Positions 9,405 to 19,465 of a DNA stretch of 64,000 nucleotides are shown piece after piece. The stretch lies in assembly GCA_003216915.1 (NCBI GenBank), contig QCIB01000004.1, forward strand, positions 40,052-104,051, given 5' to 3'. Positions within the stretch are counted from its first letter, which is position 1, and each line of letters opens with the position of its first letter. The position numbers and the translations under genes are program-made. The notes beneath the pieces were generated by a model. That model was not told the DNA's origin. It saw only the letters and a list, made by a program, of their open reading frames with translations, and made no database searches. This DNA is from Prochlorococcus sp. AG-402-I23 (lineage in GTDB: Bacteria > Cyanobacteriota > Cyanobacteriia > PCC-6307 > Cyanobiaceae).

Positions 9405-9721
9405 TAAGACTTATTTTATTAGGTTCATCATGACAAACTAATAATATTAAGTCCACCCTATGTAACGTCACGAATATTAATTAAAAGTGAAAATGTATTT
9501 TTTTTTGGGAAATAAAAATTTAATAAATATATTGATCAAAATATTTAAGTAATTAAAATATAGTTGATAACGAATTTTTCAAATTACTCATAGAAAATAC
9601 TTTTTTAAAAATAACTAGTAAAAACAATAATCTAGTTAAAAGATTTAGATCATTTAAAAGGGGATCATCTCCAAAAGATCAAGACTTTTTTTGCATAGAA
9701 GGGACACATCTCATTGAAGAA

Positions 9722-10435
9722 TTGCTGAAGTCTGGGAAAAATCCCTCTAAGATTTTAGTTACCGAAAAATGGCTAAGAAAAAATCAAAATCTAAGCAAAA
9801 AATTTCATCAGTCATTAATAAATATTGTCTCAGAGGAAGTCTTGGCATCTGCGATTTCAACAATTAATCCAGATGGGATAGCAGCTTTAGTAGAGATTTC
9901 AGCAATAACCAATTATCAATTTAATATAAAAGATGATTTTGTTCTTGTTCTCGACAGGATTCAAGATCCTGGGAACATGGGTAATCTTTTTAGAACTGCT
10001 TTAGCTGCTGGTGTTGATGCAATTTTTTTAGCTGGAGGTGCGCACCCATTAGGCCAAAAGGTATTAAGGGCATCCTCTGGTGCCGTTTTTCATCTGCCAT
10101 TTTTAAGATTCGATGGAACTGAAGAAGAAATATTAAATTCTTTACTTAAGTCTTTGTCTGAACTAACAAATGTAGGATTTAAGATTTTCTCTACTAGTAG
10201 CAATAATAATAGTTCAAAAAAACCTTCAAAACCTTACTGGGAAGTTGATTGGTCTAGATGTACCGCATTAATTTTGGGTAATGAAGGTCAAGGTATTCAT
10301 AAAAAAATTCAAGAAGCTTTTAATGAAACAATTACAATTCCGCATAGTGAGCTTGTAGAATCATTAAATGTGGCTTGTGTTGCAGTTCCTTTATTACTTG
10401 AACGAAAAAGAGTCGCATACACCTCTAATAAATAA
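9722..10435 (+). CDS. SpoU/TrmH-family RNA 2'-O-ribose methyltransferase
   Basis: AdoMet-dependent 2'-O-methyltransferase of rRNA or tRNA (TrmH/RlmB group, knotted SPOUT fold). The three family motifs are present: LDRIQDPGNMGNLFRTA, LILGNEGQGI and ESLNVACVAVPLLLE. The first canonical in-frame start is TTG 9722, which I use for the coordinates. However, the frame is open upstream to a stop at 9554-9556 and reads ITSKNNNLVKRFRSFK, then DFFCIEGTHLIEE, an obvious SpoU substrate-binding N-terminus. The true start is therefore probably a non-canonical codon such as ATA 9611 or 9590. It precedes lpd by seven bases. Confidence 0.85.
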   Translation: MLKSGKNPSKILVTEKWLRKNQNLSKKFHQSLINIVSEEVLASAISTINPDGIAALVEISAITNYQFNIKDDFVLVLDRIQDPGNMGNLFRTALAAGVDAIFLAGGAHPLGQKVLRASSGAVFHLPFLRFDGTEEEILNSLLKSLSELTNVGFKIFSTSSNNNSSKKPSKPYWEVDWSRCTALILGNEGQGIHKKIQEAFNETITIPHSELVESLNVACVAVPLLLERKRVAYTSNK

Positions 10436-10442
10436 ATAAAAA

Positions 10443-11882
10443 GTGACTGATTCAAGTTTTGATTTTGATTTAATCGTAATAGGAGCAGGATATGGGGGTT
10501 TTGATGCCGCTAAACATGCTGCTGGTAAGGGAATGAAAGTCGCAATAGTAGAATCTTCTGATATGGGAGGAACTTGTGTTAACAAGGGTTGTGTTCCATC
10601 AAAAGCTCTTTTGGCTGCAAGTGGAAAAGTTAGAGAAATAGCTGATTATGAACATTTAGCTAAATTTGGTATTCACGCTTCCCCAGTTAGGTTCGAGAGA
10701 TCAAAAATTGCAGATCATGCAAATAATTTAGTTTTAAATGTTAGAGAAAATTTAACAAAAACTCTTAAAAGGAGTGGAGTTGAAATTATTTTGGGCATTG
10801 GCAGAATTGAAGGAAATCAACAAGTAGGTGTAAGAGATAAAAACGGAATTGATAAAATTTACACATGTAAGAATATTGTTATAGCGACTGGTTCTTCTCC
10901 TTTTGTGCCCCGTGGAATAACTTTGGATAATAGGACTGTATTTACTAGTGATGATGCGGTTAAACTTGAGTGGCTTCCTAGATGGATAGCAATTATTGGA
11001 AGCGGATATATAGGACTAGAATTTGCTGATGTTTATACCGCGCTTGGTTGTGAAGTTACCATGATCGAGGCTTTGGAGAATATTATGCCAACATTTGATC
11101 CAGACATCACTAAAATTGCTAAGAAGAATCTTATTCAAGCAAGAGATATAGACACAAAATCAAATGTCTTTGCGACAAAAATAACACCAGGATGCCCTGT
11201 AAAAATAGAATTGACAGATGCAAAATCTAAGGAAGTTGTAGAAACTTTAGAAGTTGACGCTGTACTAGTTGCAACTGGCAGAACTCCAAATAGTAATAAC
11301 TTAAATCTTGAGTCGGTTGGTATTGAAACAGTAAAAGGTTTCATTCCTGTAGATGATCAAATGAGAGTTAAGAATGGTGATGAAATAATACCTAATATTT
11401 GGGCTGTTGGAGATGTAACGGGCAAACTAATGCTTGCCCATACAGCTGCAGCGCAGGGTACTATTGCTGTTGATAATATTTGCGGTGGTAATGTCGAAAT
11501 TAACTATAAAAGTATCCCTGCAGCAACCTTTACTCACCCAGAGATAAGTTCAGTTGGTCTCTCTGAAGCTGAAGCAAAGGAGATATCTTCAGCAGAAAAT
11601 TTTACTTTGGGAGTTGTCAAAAGTTTCTTTAAGGCTAATTCAAAAGCATTGGCTGAATTGGAGAGTGATGGATTGCTAAAGTTGATTTTCAATAAAGATA
11701 ATGGGAAAGTATTGGGTGCTCATATTTTTGGGTTACATGCAGCTGATTTAATTCAAGAAATTTCGAATGCTATTTCAAGGAACCAAGATGTAATTGAATT
11801 ATCTAAAGAAGTTCATACTCATCCCACTCTTAGTGAAGTAGTTGAGGTCGCATATAAACAAGCGGCTTCTCAAATAAAATAA
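10443..11882 (+). CDS. lpd: Dihydrolipoamide dehydrogenase (E3)
   Basis: FAD flavoenzyme that reoxidises dihydrolipoamide for the pyruvate dehydrogenase complex and possibly the glycine cleavage system. 479 residues with a GTG start. The FAD-binding GAGYGG opens the protein. The redox disulfide is C45/C50 in GGTCVNKGCVPSK. The NAD-binding segment is IIGSGYIGLEFA, and the C-terminal HTHPTLSEV supplies the catalytic His-Glu pair. It is close behind the RNA methyltransferase and 12 bases before trpC, so it may be part of an operon. Its likely partner PdhA is encoded at 20.4-21.5 kb. Confidence 0.95.
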   Translation: MTDSSFDFDLIVIGAGYGGFDAAKHAAGKGMKVAIVESSDMGGTCVNKGCVPSKALLAASGKVREIADYEHLAKFGIHASPVRFERSKIADHANNLVLNVRENLTKTLKRSGVEIILGIGRIEGNQQVGVRDKNGIDKIYTCKNIVIATGSSPFVPRGITLDNRTVFTSDDAVKLEWLPRWIAIIGSGYIGLEFADVYTALGCEVTMIEALENIMPTFDPDITKIAKKNLIQARDIDTKSNVFATKITPGCPVKIELTDAKSKEVVETLEVDAVLVATGRTPNSNNLNLESVGIETVKGFIPVDDQMRVKNGDEIIPNIWAVGDVTGKLMLAHTAAAQGTIAVDNICGGNVEINYKSIPAATFTHPEISSVGLSEAEAKEISSAENFTLGVVKSFFKANSKALAELESDGLLKLIFNKDNGKVLGAHIFGLHAADLIQEISNAISRNQDVIELSKEVHTHPTLSEVVEVAYKQAASQIK

Positions 11883-11894
11883 TATCTTAAATAA

Positions 11895-12782
11895 ATGGAG
11901 ATAAGACGCAGGCCACCAAATCCAACAGTAAGGGTAGAAAATTTAGAATACGCTGTACCTCATAGAGAAGCACAAGCAAAAAATATTCTGGAAGAAATTG
12001 TATGGCACAAGGATATTGAAATTAAGAATTTTAAAAAAATAGTTTCTTTAGAAGATCTCATTAAAAGGATTGAAAACCTTCCTGCTCCCAAAGATTTTTA
12101 TAAAAATATTTTGGAGTCAAAAATAAAACCTGGAGTAATTGCTGAAATAAAAAAAGCTAGTCCCAGTAAAGGAGTTATTAGAAAAGATTTTAACCCTGAA
12201 GACATAGCAATTTGTTATGAAGGATTAGGTGCATCATGTATCTCAGTACTTACCGATAAAAGGTTTTTTCAAGGTAGTTATGAAATACTTAAAACTGTAA
12301 GGAAGTCAACTAATCTCCCTCTACTCTGCAAAGATTTTATTATTTCTGCTTATCAGATTTATAAAGCAAGGGAATCTGGTGCTGATGCAATATTATTAAT
12401 CGCTGCGATTTTAAGTAATGACGATTTAATTTATCTAAAGAAAATAGCTGACAATTTAAAGATGAGTGTTCTTGTTGAAGTCCATAATGATAATGAATTA
12501 GAAAGGATTCTAAAGTTAAAATCTTTTAATTTGATTGGAATAAATAATAGGGACTTAAAGACTTTTAAAACGGATTTAAAAACAACAATAGAATTGATGC
12601 ATACATATGCTGATATATTTTTAAAACAAAATATTCTCCCCATTAGTGAATCCGGAATTAATTGTGCCGAAGATTTAGAATCGCTTAGATCTATTGGAAT
12701 CAAGGGAGTATTAATTGGTGAAACTTTTATGAGAGAAAGTGATATTGAACAATCTTTCAAGAAATTATTTAACTCAATTTAA
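11895..12782 (+). CDS. trpC: Indole-3-glycerol phosphate synthase TrpC
   Basis: Closes the indole ring in tryptophan biosynthesis, converting CdRP to indole-3-glycerol phosphate. 295 residues, longer than the ~260 of free-standing enterobacterial domains because of an N-terminal extension of roughly 35 residues, as in other cyanobacterial TrpC proteins. TIM-barrel motifs are clear: [42 protein letters not shown] and ISESGI. No other trp genes are adjacent. Confidence 0.95.
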   Translation: MEIRRRPPNPTVRVENLEYAVPHREAQAKNILEEIVWHKDIEIKNFKKIVSLEDLIKRIENLPAPKDFYKNILESKIKPGVIAEIKKASPSKGVIRKDFNPEDIAICYEGLGASCISVLTDKRFFQGSYEILKTVRKSTNLPLLCKDFIISAYQIYKARESGADAILLIAAILSNDDLIYLKKIADNLKMSVLVEVHNDNELERILKLKSFNLIGINNRDLKTFKTDLKTTIELMHTYADIFLKQNILPISESGINCAEDLESLRSIGIKGVLIGETFMRESDIEQSFKKLFNSI

Positions 12783-12835
12783 TTTTGCCTTCAAATCGTG
12801 CTATAAAATTTAATAAAGGGTTGTACTGAAAATAT

Positions 12836-13507
12836 ATGCAGGCTGTAATTTTAACAGGTATAGTTGCAGGATTTGTGCATGTTGTTAGTGGCGCTGATCA
12901 TCTAATTGCAATGGCACCAGCAGCGATTAATAATCCCCAAAAAGCTCTTAAAAATAGTTTCTCATGGGGCTTGGGACACTCTTCAGGTGTCCTCTTGTTA
13001 GCTTTCCTAGCGATTTTTATTAAGGATATTACGCCATTAAACAAATTTTCCAATATTGCTGAATTCCTAGTTGGAATTTCTCTTCTAATTGTTGGAGTAT
13101 TTGCTATAAAGAATTCTTTTCAATTAAGTATCCACTCGCATTCCCATAAGCATGAGAATGGAATTGCCCATCGTCACTTTCACTTTCATGTTAAGGATCA
13201 AAAAAATAATAATAAGCACTCACATGCTTTGACAGGTTTAGGCTTGCTACACGGTATAGCTGGAGGTTCGCATTTTCTTGCAGTTCTTCCTGCTTTAGCA
13301 CTACCTTTAACAAGCGCCTTCTTATATTTGATTTCATATTTGATTGGTTCACTAACAAGTATGAATCTTTTTACTTTTTTAATATCTTTTACCACCTTTA
13401 AAGCAAGTCAAAAATTTATTAAAAGATTAATAGCTGTAGCAGGAGGGCTTTCCTTTTCTTTGGGATTATTTTGGATTCAAAGAAGTGCTTCTGTTTTTTT
13501 TAATTAA
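12836..13507 (+). CDS. Probable nickel permease next to Ni-SOD genes
   Basis: Integral membrane protein of 223 residues with about six hydrophobic spans and an HVVSGADHL motif near the N-terminus, which resembles the HX4DH signature of NiCoT/NicO nickel transporters. A second LLHGIAGGSHFL motif sits in the second half. The cytosolic or periplasmic loop between (about residues 101-128) is very rich in histidine (HSHSHKHENG, HRHFHFH), a typical metal-binding feature. Adjacent convergent genes encode the Ni-SOD protease and Ni-SOD, supporting nickel as the substrate by context. The 3' end overlaps sodX by 42 bases on the opposite strand. Substrate is inferred. Confidence 0.78.
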   Translation: MQAVILTGIVAGFVHVVSGADHLIAMAPAAINNPQKALKNSFSWGLGHSSGVLLLAFLAIFIKDITPLNKFSNIAEFLVGISLLIVGVFAIKNSFQLSIHSHSHKHENGIAHRHFHFHVKDQKNNNKHSHALTGLGLLHGIAGGSHFLAVLPALALPLTSAFLYLISYLIGSLTSMNLFTFLISFTTFKASQKFIKRLIAVAGGLSFSLGLFWIQRSASVFFN

Positions 13508-13783
13508 AAAATTTTTTAATTTAGGAATAATTAATTTAGAGGTGACAATCCCAATTATTTTTTCGTTATTGATTAATCCAAATTTATTACTATCTTCGCT
13601 AAATTCAATATTGTCGCCAAGAACCTCAATATTATTTTGATTCACTGAGTTTATCCTTTTTATTAAGTTTTTATTTTTAAGTGGATGATTAAAAATAACT
13701 ATTTGTCGATTTTTTAGTTTTGATTTATTTTTTTTATATATTTTAAAAAATACAATATCTCCTTCTTTTAGGTAAGGTAACAT
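13466..13783 (-). CDS. sodX: Nickel-type superoxide dismutase maturation protease
   Basis: Membrane-linked S26-family signal-peptidase-like enzyme that trims the N-terminal propeptide of Ni-SOD so that His1 can bind nickel. From ATG 13783 it shows MLPYLKEGDIVFFKIY and the likely catalytic lysine in NLIKRINSV, but this start omits the serine nucleophile. The frame stays open upstream and reads GLRKTAIISGESMLPYL, with the catalytic serine just before the methionine. It is open back to a TAG at 13871-13873, inside the sodN 3' end. No ATG, GTG or TTG is available there, so the real start is probably ATT or ATC near 13834-13867. It follows sodN and is likely co-transcribed with it. Confidence 0.85.
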   Translation of the reverse strand: MLPYLKEGDIVFFKIYKKNKSKLKNRQIVIFNHPLKNKNLIKRINSVNQNNIEVLGDNIEFSEDSNKFGLINNEKIIGIVTSKLIIPKLKNFLIKKNRSTSLNPK

Positions 13784-13866
13784 CGATTCACCACTAATAA
13801 TGGCGGTTTTTCTTAAACCTAAAAAAAATAAAATAAAATCTAAAAAACTATTGAAAATAATTCTGA

Positions 13867-14340
13867 TTAACTAGCTTTTACAAAAGCGTCTGATCTTCCT
13901 TTTGAAGCCCAGAAAATATTATGAATCTTTTCTACATAACTCATTAGTTCTTCAGCTTGAGCTAAATCAATATTAACTTTGCATGCACTGCATAATTTAG
14001 CTGCCTTCCAAATGGTTTCATGTAAGTCTGGATAAGTTTCTAAGTGAACTGGTTTAAAGTAATCTGTCCACAAAATTAGAATTTCTTTCTTTGTTTCTTT
14101 TGCTTGCTCTTCTTTAACTGAAACATATCTAGAAAATGTATTACTGTATGCAGCCCACTCTGCTGAATCAGTGCTAGAAGGAGCTTCTAGTGCAATAAGT
14201 TTTTTTGTCATTGATAAAACTGCTTCAGCAGCAACTCTTGTAGATGCTGGATCATAAACTCCACAAGGACCATCACAGTGAGCATGGACTGGCATTGGGG
14301 ATTTTTTATCTAAAAAAGAATTGATGAATTTACTTAACAT
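13867..14340 (-). CDS. sodN: Nickel superoxide dismutase SodN
   Basis: Destroys superoxide with a nickel centre; picocyanobacteria commonly use this enzyme in place of iron SOD. 157 residues. The nickel hook HCDGPCGVY is present, with H21, C22 and C26 becoming His1, Cys2 and Cys6 after removal of a 20-residue propeptide ending VHA. The rest is the expected helical bundle. The maturation protease follows on the same strand and a putative nickel permease lies opposite, completing a nickel module. A TATATATAC-like -10 element lies within about 25 bases of the start codon. Confidence 0.97.
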   Translation of the reverse strand: MLSKFINSFLDKKSPMPVHAHCDGPCGVYDPASTRVAAEAVLSMTKKLIALEAPSSTDSAEWAAYSNTFSRYVSVKEEQAKETKKEILILWTDYFKPVHLETYPDLHETIWKAAKLCSACKVNIDLAQAEELMSYVEKIHNIFWASKGRSDAFVKAS

Positions 14341-14418
14341 TTCAAATATAATGTGTTGTATATATATTACTTGGAGATTAACTAAATTGAAAAGTCTTGG
14401 ATATTTTTCTTACTTAAT

Positions 14419-15039
14419 TTAATTGACTTTTAATAATTCAACTTCAAATATCAAAGTCGCATTTGCGGGTATAACATTTCCTGCCCCTCTTGATCCGTAT
14501 CCAAGTTCAGGAGGTATTGTTAATTTTCTTTTACCTCCAACTTTCATGCCTGCGACACCTTCGTCCCAACCTTTTATTACTCGTCCAGCACCTAATGGAA
14601 AGCTGAATGGAGCTCTGCCGATACTGGTATCAAATTGTGTCCCGTCTTCGAGAGTTCCTGTATAATTTACAGTAACTGTTTGCCCAGCAATAGCTTGATC
14701 TCCTTCCCCATTTACGATATCCGAAATAATTAGACCACTTTCAGTAGTCATTGAATTGCTTTCTGATTGTGTTTCTTCTGCCATAGCGAAAAGGATAGGA
14801 TTTGGATCTGATGGGTCTAGCTCAAATAAATTATTATTTGAAACATTTGATGAGTTTGCAATAGTTGTTTTTTGAATTAATTGAGTTTCTGATTCGGCAG
14901 CATTAACAACTTGTGGTGAATTAAATTGACTGAAAAGAGTCAATGAAACACAAAAAACAAGAACTGCAAAACTAATAAAGACTTCTCTCACTAAAATTTT
15001 GAAAGTTACTAAAATTAAGTTTACAGAATAAAGGTACAA
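14419..15039 (-). CDS. FKBP-type peptidyl-prolyl cis-trans isomerase
   Basis: Catalyses proline isomerisation during protein folding. The last ~105 residues form one FKBP domain ([45 protein letters not shown]). The N-terminus has a hydrophobic segment [16 protein letters not shown], so the domain is exported to or anchored facing the periplasm or thylakoid lumen. A spacer of about 50 polar residues separates the two. A GTG at 14991 (VREVFIS) is a reasonable alternative start because the first 16 residues add an unusual second hydrophobic stretch. Confidence 0.92.
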   Translation of the reverse strand: MYLYSVNLILVTFKILVREVFISFAVLVFCVSLTLFSQFNSPQVVNAAESETQLIQKTTIANSSNVSNNNLFELDPSDPNPILFAMAEETQSESNSMTTESGLIISDIVNGEGDQAIAGQTVTVNYTGTLEDGTQFDTSIGRAPFSFPLGAGRVIKGWDEGVAGMKVGGKRKLTIPPELGYGSRGAGNVIPANATLIFEVELLKVN

Positions 15040-15077
15040 TAAATGAGTGATTATAAATTTAATTTCGTAATTTTAGA

Positions 15078-16565
15078 TTGTTAATCCCGACTCAAAATAA
15101 AAGTTTAAGACAATATTTTTACCCTTGCTTAGGTGGAATTTTAGGCGGAATTTCAGTCTCAACTCACTTTTGGCTGATTTTTATGCCGATATCTTTATTT
15201 ATTTTATGGGAGGGAAGTGAAAGAAAAATAGCAAATTTTTGGTGGGGCTTTTTCTTTGTTTTAATAAGTCATTCATGGTTATATGATCTTCATCCATTGA
15301 CATGGCTCGGGTTTTCATGGTTAGCAAGTTTAATAATTGCCATTTCAATATTATTATTTTGTGCTTTTTGGGGTGGATTTTTAGTTTATTTATGGGGGCT
15401 GTTAGTTGAAAGAATTCTCTGGAGAGAAGATGTTTTTAAAATGAAAATTATGCCTTTAATCATAAAAGTATTTTTTTTATCTTTGACTTGGGGGATTGGT
15501 GAATTGATACTTTCTCAAACACCTTTTTTCTGGATAGGTTTAGGTGAAAGTCTAGTCCCAGGTGATATTTATCTTGCTGGTTTGGCAAGATGGATTGGTG
15601 CAAGTGGTTTATGCGTATTACAAATATTAATTGGATTTTGGATTTTTGTTAGTCACGGTAGATGGAGAAGAAAACTTCATTTTAAAAAAATATTTATCTT
15701 CGGACTTTTTGTTATTTTTTTCTTACATCTATTTGGGGGGTTAACAACTTCAATTAAAAGAAATTATGAATATCCTGTAGCTATTTGGCAAACCAATATA
15801 TCAACAAGAGAAAAATTAAAAAGAGATAATGAATTTATTAAAGACAAACAATCTATCGCTCAAAAGTATGCTTTAGCCAATCAAGCAAAACTTCTTGTTG
15901 CTCCTGAAGGAACTCTATATAATAATTTTTATTTATCTAAAGGCTTTAAGGTTAATACATTGGCAGGAGGTTTCAGAAATTCTAATAATGAGTTAAGAAG
16001 TTCTTTACTCGGATTTCAAATTGGAGATAAATCTTTTACCTCATTTATAGATAAAAATAGACTTGTTCCATTAGGTGAAAAAATACCTAAATTTTTAGAT
16101 AGTTTTTCAAGAGGATTATCTGCAGTAGGAGGAATTCAACCAGGCACTGATTCAAGATTTTTTGATCCTAAATTTTCACAACCTCTAGCAGTGGCTATCT
16201 GTTATGAAATTAGTGATGGATTGAAAATAAGAAAGGCTATTAATAGCGGTGCAAAACTAATAATAACTGCAGCAAATTTAGATCCCTATCCAACTAAGCT
16301 TTATAATCAATTTCTGTCTTTGGCAAGATTGAGAAGTATTGAAAATAAAAAAGATAATCTACTTGTATCAAACACCGGTCCCTCGGGTTTAGTTAAAGAT
16401 GATGGAAAAATAATTCAACTTCTAGATTTAAATGTGGAGCAAAATAAAATAGTGTTCCCTAATTTTTCATCCCACAGGACCTTCTATACAAAATTTGGAG
16501 ATAAACCTATTTTGTTATTGTTTATATTTTTTATGGGATTAAATTTCTTTTGGAAAATTAATTAA
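15078..16565 (+). CDS. lnt: Apolipoprotein N-acyltransferase Lnt
   Basis: Inner-membrane enzyme that N-acylates the cysteine of lipoproteins. 495 residues with a TTG start. Several membrane segments fill the first ~220 residues. The nitrilase-like domain follows, with a candidate catalytic triad E277 (APEGTLY), K326 ([12 protein letters not shown]) and C375 (AVAICYEIS). A C-terminal membrane anchor closes the protein. It diverges from the FKBP gene and overlaps the convergent mnmA by eight bases at the 3' end. Confidence 0.93.
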   Translation: MLIPTQNKSLRQYFYPCLGGILGGISVSTHFWLIFMPISLFILWEGSERKIANFWWGFFFVLISHSWLYDLHPLTWLGFSWLASLIIAISILLFCAFWGGFLVYLWGLLVERILWREDVFKMKIMPLIIKVFFLSLTWGIGELILSQTPFFWIGLGESLVPGDIYLAGLARWIGASGLCVLQILIGFWIFVSHGRWRRKLHFKKIFIFGLFVIFFLHLFGGLTTSIKRNYEYPVAIWQTNISTREKLKRDNEFIKDKQSIAQKYALANQAKLLVAPEGTLYNNFYLSKGFKVNTLAGGFRNSNNELRSSLLGFQIGDKSFTSFIDKNRLVPLGEKIPKFLDSFSRGLSAVGGIQPGTDSRFFDPKFSQPLAVAICYEISDGLKIRKAINSGAKLIITAANLDPYPTKLYNQFLSLARLRSIENKKDNLLVSNTGPSGLVKDDGKIIQLLDLNVEQNKIVFPNFSSHRTFYTKFGDKPILLLFIFFMGLNFFWKIN

Positions 16566-17715
16566 TTAATCCGCCACCTAATAAAATTTCTCCTTTATAA
16601 AAAACTGCAGCTTGTCCGGGCGTTACCGAACTTTGACTTTCTTCAAAAATTAATTTAAATGTTGTAGTTGGATTATCTAAATTTTTCAAAGGTATTAAAG
16701 TTCCTTTTACTGGATGACTTCTATATCTGATTTGTGCTTCTACTTCAATCTCTTGCTTAGGTTCTTCGATTGATACCCAGTTAAGCTTACTTATTATTGC
16801 TTCTCTATTAAATAATTCACTTTTATTTGCTACATAAACTATGTTTTTTACCCTGTCTAAACTTTTTACATATAATGGTTCCGGCCAAGCAATGCCCAAC
16901 CCTTTTCGTTGACCTACCGTAAAGTGCTGAATACCATTGTGCGTTCCTAGAACTTTCCCATTTACATGCACAATTTCTCCTTCTTTGGGTTCAATGTGTT
17001 TGTCGATAAATATCTGCATTGATCCATAATGCTCAACTAAACATAAATCTTGACTTTCTGCTTTTTGAGCAGTTCTAAGGCCTAATCTTAGGGCTTCCTT
17101 TCTTGTTTCTTCTTTTTTCATTTCACCAAGAGGAAATTCTAATCTGCTTAGTACTTCTTGTGACAGAGAATAAAGAAAATAACTTTGGTCTTTGTTTTCG
17201 TCAGCACCTCTGAGAAGAAGGAAGTCCTTAAATACAAAGCTCTTGCAATAAAGTGTTTTAGCATAAGATGATTTTTTTATCCTTGCGTAATGTCCGGTGG
17301 CAATATGAGTAAAGTCTTTTTTGTTTATTGCGTAATTAAGCATTTCTTCAAACTTCACATTCTTGTTGCACATCGAACATGGAAGTGGTGTGAATCCTTT
17401 CTCATAGCTTTCAGTAGTTTTTTTTATTACCTCTCTTTCGAAAATTTCTCTTGAGTCTATTATTTTATGATTTATTCCCAAATCTTCACAAAGGCCAGCA
17501 GCATCTACTAATCCTTCAGAACAACAGGAGCCTTGTCCTTTCATTAGCCAAAGAGTTAGTCCCTCTACATTCCAGCCTCTTTCTACAAGAAGAGCAGCTG
17601 AAAGGGAACTATCTACACCACCAGAAAGACCTACAATAATATTTTTCTTCTTTTTAGTTTTATTATTAGAAGAAAAAAAGTTCTCTGATTTTTTATCCTT
17701 TTGTGTCTTTAACAT
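16558..17715 (-). CDS. mnmA: tRNA-specific 2-thiouridylase MnmA
   Basis: Makes 2-thiouridine at U34 of Lys, Glu and Gln tRNAs. 385 residues. The N-terminal PP-loop is [10 protein letters not shown]. The catalytic cysteine pair lies in [11 protein letters not shown] and [27 protein letters not shown] and the C-terminal [11 protein letters not shown] are typical of the family. A lysine- and serine-rich stretch of about 25 residues precedes the PP-loop. Divergent from nnrE/nnrD with a 46-base gap. Confidence 0.95.
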   Translation of the reverse strand: MLKTQKDKKSENFFSSNNKTKKKKNIIVGLSGGVDSSLSAALLVERGWNVEGLTLWLMKGQGSCCSEGLVDAAGLCEDLGINHKIIDSREIFEREVIKKTTESYEKGFTPLPCSMCNKNVKFEEMLNYAINKKDFTHIATGHYARIKKSSYAKTLYCKSFVFKDFLLLRGADENKDQSYFLYSLSQEVLSRLEFPLGEMKKEETRKEALRLGLRTAQKAESQDLCLVEHYGSMQIFIDKHIEPKEGEIVHVNGKVLGTHNGIQHFTVGQRKGLGIAWPEPLYVKSLDRVKNIVYVANKSELFNREAIISKLNWVSIEEPKQEIEVEAQIRYRSHPVKGTLIPLKNLDNPTTTFKLIFEESQSSVTPGQAAVFYKGEILLGGGLIN

Positions 17716-17761
17716 GGAAGTTTAAAATTTTGAACTGTACTTCAATTGCTTTGTACTCATT

Positions 17762-19327
17762 ATGAACGAAATTGTATGGCCAACAATTGACTCTGAACAT
17801 TTAATTGTTGATTCAAAGCAAATGTTGATATTAGAGAAAGAAATGTTTTCTGATGGAATGCCACAAGAAGCATTGATGGAAAAAGCTGGAATCCAAATTA
17901 GTAGATGGCTCTTAAAAAAGAAAGCCCTTCTCAAGCATGGAATAACTGTTTTTATAGGTCCTGGGCATAATGGTGGTGATGGTGCCGTAATAGCTAGAGA
18001 GCTTTTTTTGAAAGGTTTTAATGTACAGGTATGGTGTCCATTCCCTATAAAAAAAAAATTAACAAATAACCACCTTAATTATCTTACATCTCTTGGGGTC
18101 AGGAAATTGGTAGAGCCTCCTGATGGAAGTGGGAAAGAACTGTGGATTGATGCTGTTTTTGGTAATAATCAAACAAGAAAAGTTGATAATAAATTAATTA
18201 AATTATTTAATCAAAAATTTCATAACAAATATGGCAAGGTAATAAGTATTGATATCCCAACAGGATTATGTCCTGACAAAGGAGAGCCTTTTTTAGATAA
18301 TGCAGTAAAGGCAGACTATACCTTGACCATTGGTCTTCATAAGATTGGTTTGACGCAAGATTCTGCTTTACCTTTTATTGGAGAATTGCACCATATAGAT
18401 GTTGGGGTGCCTTTTAATAAATTTTCCAAAGTTGATAAAAAGATTTTTAAGGTTACTTACAAAGATTTAAAAAATATTGATTTACCTTCTTTACCAAAAA
18501 ATTCCAACAAATATAAAAGAGGTAGAACATTACTAATAGCCGGAAGTGAAAAATATCCTGGCGCTGCATACTTAGCAGTAAAAGGCGCCATATCAAGTGG
18601 TGCAGGCTTTATCTCTGCGGTCTTGCCTGGGATAGTTGCTGAATCTATTTGGCAAGTTGCCCCAGAAATAGTTTTAAAAGAAACTATGCAATCTAATCAA
18701 AATGGAAATGCATCTTTATTCGGAGCATTAAAGAATATTGATTTAAATGCATTTGATTCATTAGCTGTGGGCCCTGGAATAGGAATTGATGATGATGATT
18801 GGCAAAAATCAAAAGACTATCTTATGGATTATGGAGGATTATTAATCTTAGATGCAGATGCACTTAATAGAATTTCGGAATCTAAGTTAGGGTCAAATTT
18901 CTTTTTAGAGAGAAAATTTAAAACATGGATTACACCACATAGTAAAGAATTTCGAAGGTTATTCCCTAATATAAAATCTGAGAACAATGTAGGGCTAGCT
19001 CTTGATGCGGCAAAAGAATTTAACATTAGTATTTTATTAAAGGGAGCTAATAGCATAGTTGCTGATAATAAAAAAATATGGCAACTTTTTGGAACAGATT
19101 CTCAGACAGCTCGAGCTGGATTGGGTGATCTTTTGTCTGGATTTATAGCTGGCAGTTCTGCGATTGACTTAACCTTTCGTAGAAATATAACAACAGATTT
19201 TTTTGCTAAATATGTACTTTTGCATTCATTTGCTGCATCAAAGTGCAAAAAAGGGTCAAATGCTTCTGCTATTGGTGACGAGTTGTCAAAATTAATGAGA
19301 AATATAAAAACGAGACAAATATCTTGA
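17762..19327 (+). CDS. nnrE/nnrD: Bifunctional NAD(P)H-hydrate epimerase / ADP-dependent NAD(P)H-hydrate dehydratase
   Basis: Repairs hydrated NADH and NADPH. 521 residues. The N-terminal YjeF_N epimerase half has IGPGHNGGDGAVIAREL and SIDIPTGLCPD. The C-terminal carbohydrate-kinase-like dehydratase half has TLLIAGSEKYPGAAY, AVGPGIGID, LDADALNRI and RAGLGDLLSGFIAG. The family often has NTGMGSGGMGD where this protein has AGLGD. Fusion of the two activities is usual in bacteria. Divergent from mnmA and upstream of the sigma factor gene. Confidence 0.94.
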   Translation: MNEIVWPTIDSEHLIVDSKQMLILEKEMFSDGMPQEALMEKAGIQISRWLLKKKALLKHGITVFIGPGHNGGDGAVIARELFLKGFNVQVWCPFPIKKKLTNNHLNYLTSLGVRKLVEPPDGSGKELWIDAVFGNNQTRKVDNKLIKLFNQKFHNKYGKVISIDIPTGLCPDKGEPFLDNAVKADYTLTIGLHKIGLTQDSALPFIGELHHIDVGVPFNKFSKVDKKIFKVTYKDLKNIDLPSLPKNSNKYKRGRTLLIAGSEKYPGAAYLAVKGAISSGAGFISAVLPGIVAESIWQVAPEIVLKETMQSNQNGNASLFGALKNIDLNAFDSLAVGPGIGIDDDDWQKSKDYLMDYGGLLILDADALNRISESKLGSNFFLERKFKTWITPHSKEFRRLFPNIKSENNVGLALDAAKEFNISILLKGANSIVADNKKIWQLFGTDSQTARAGLGDLLSGFIAGSSAIDLTFRRNITTDFFAKYVLLHSFAASKCKKGSNASAIGDELSKLMRNIKTRQIS

Positions 19328-19465
19328 AAGAAACAATTTAAGAGAGTTATTTCTAGTTTTAAACACATAAGTGTACAAATATTACTTGAAATCTGAAGCG
19401 CGCATTAAATATTTGGCTATTTCTTCAAAAGTATAGGAAAGTTTTAATACCTAAAAGGTCAAAAA

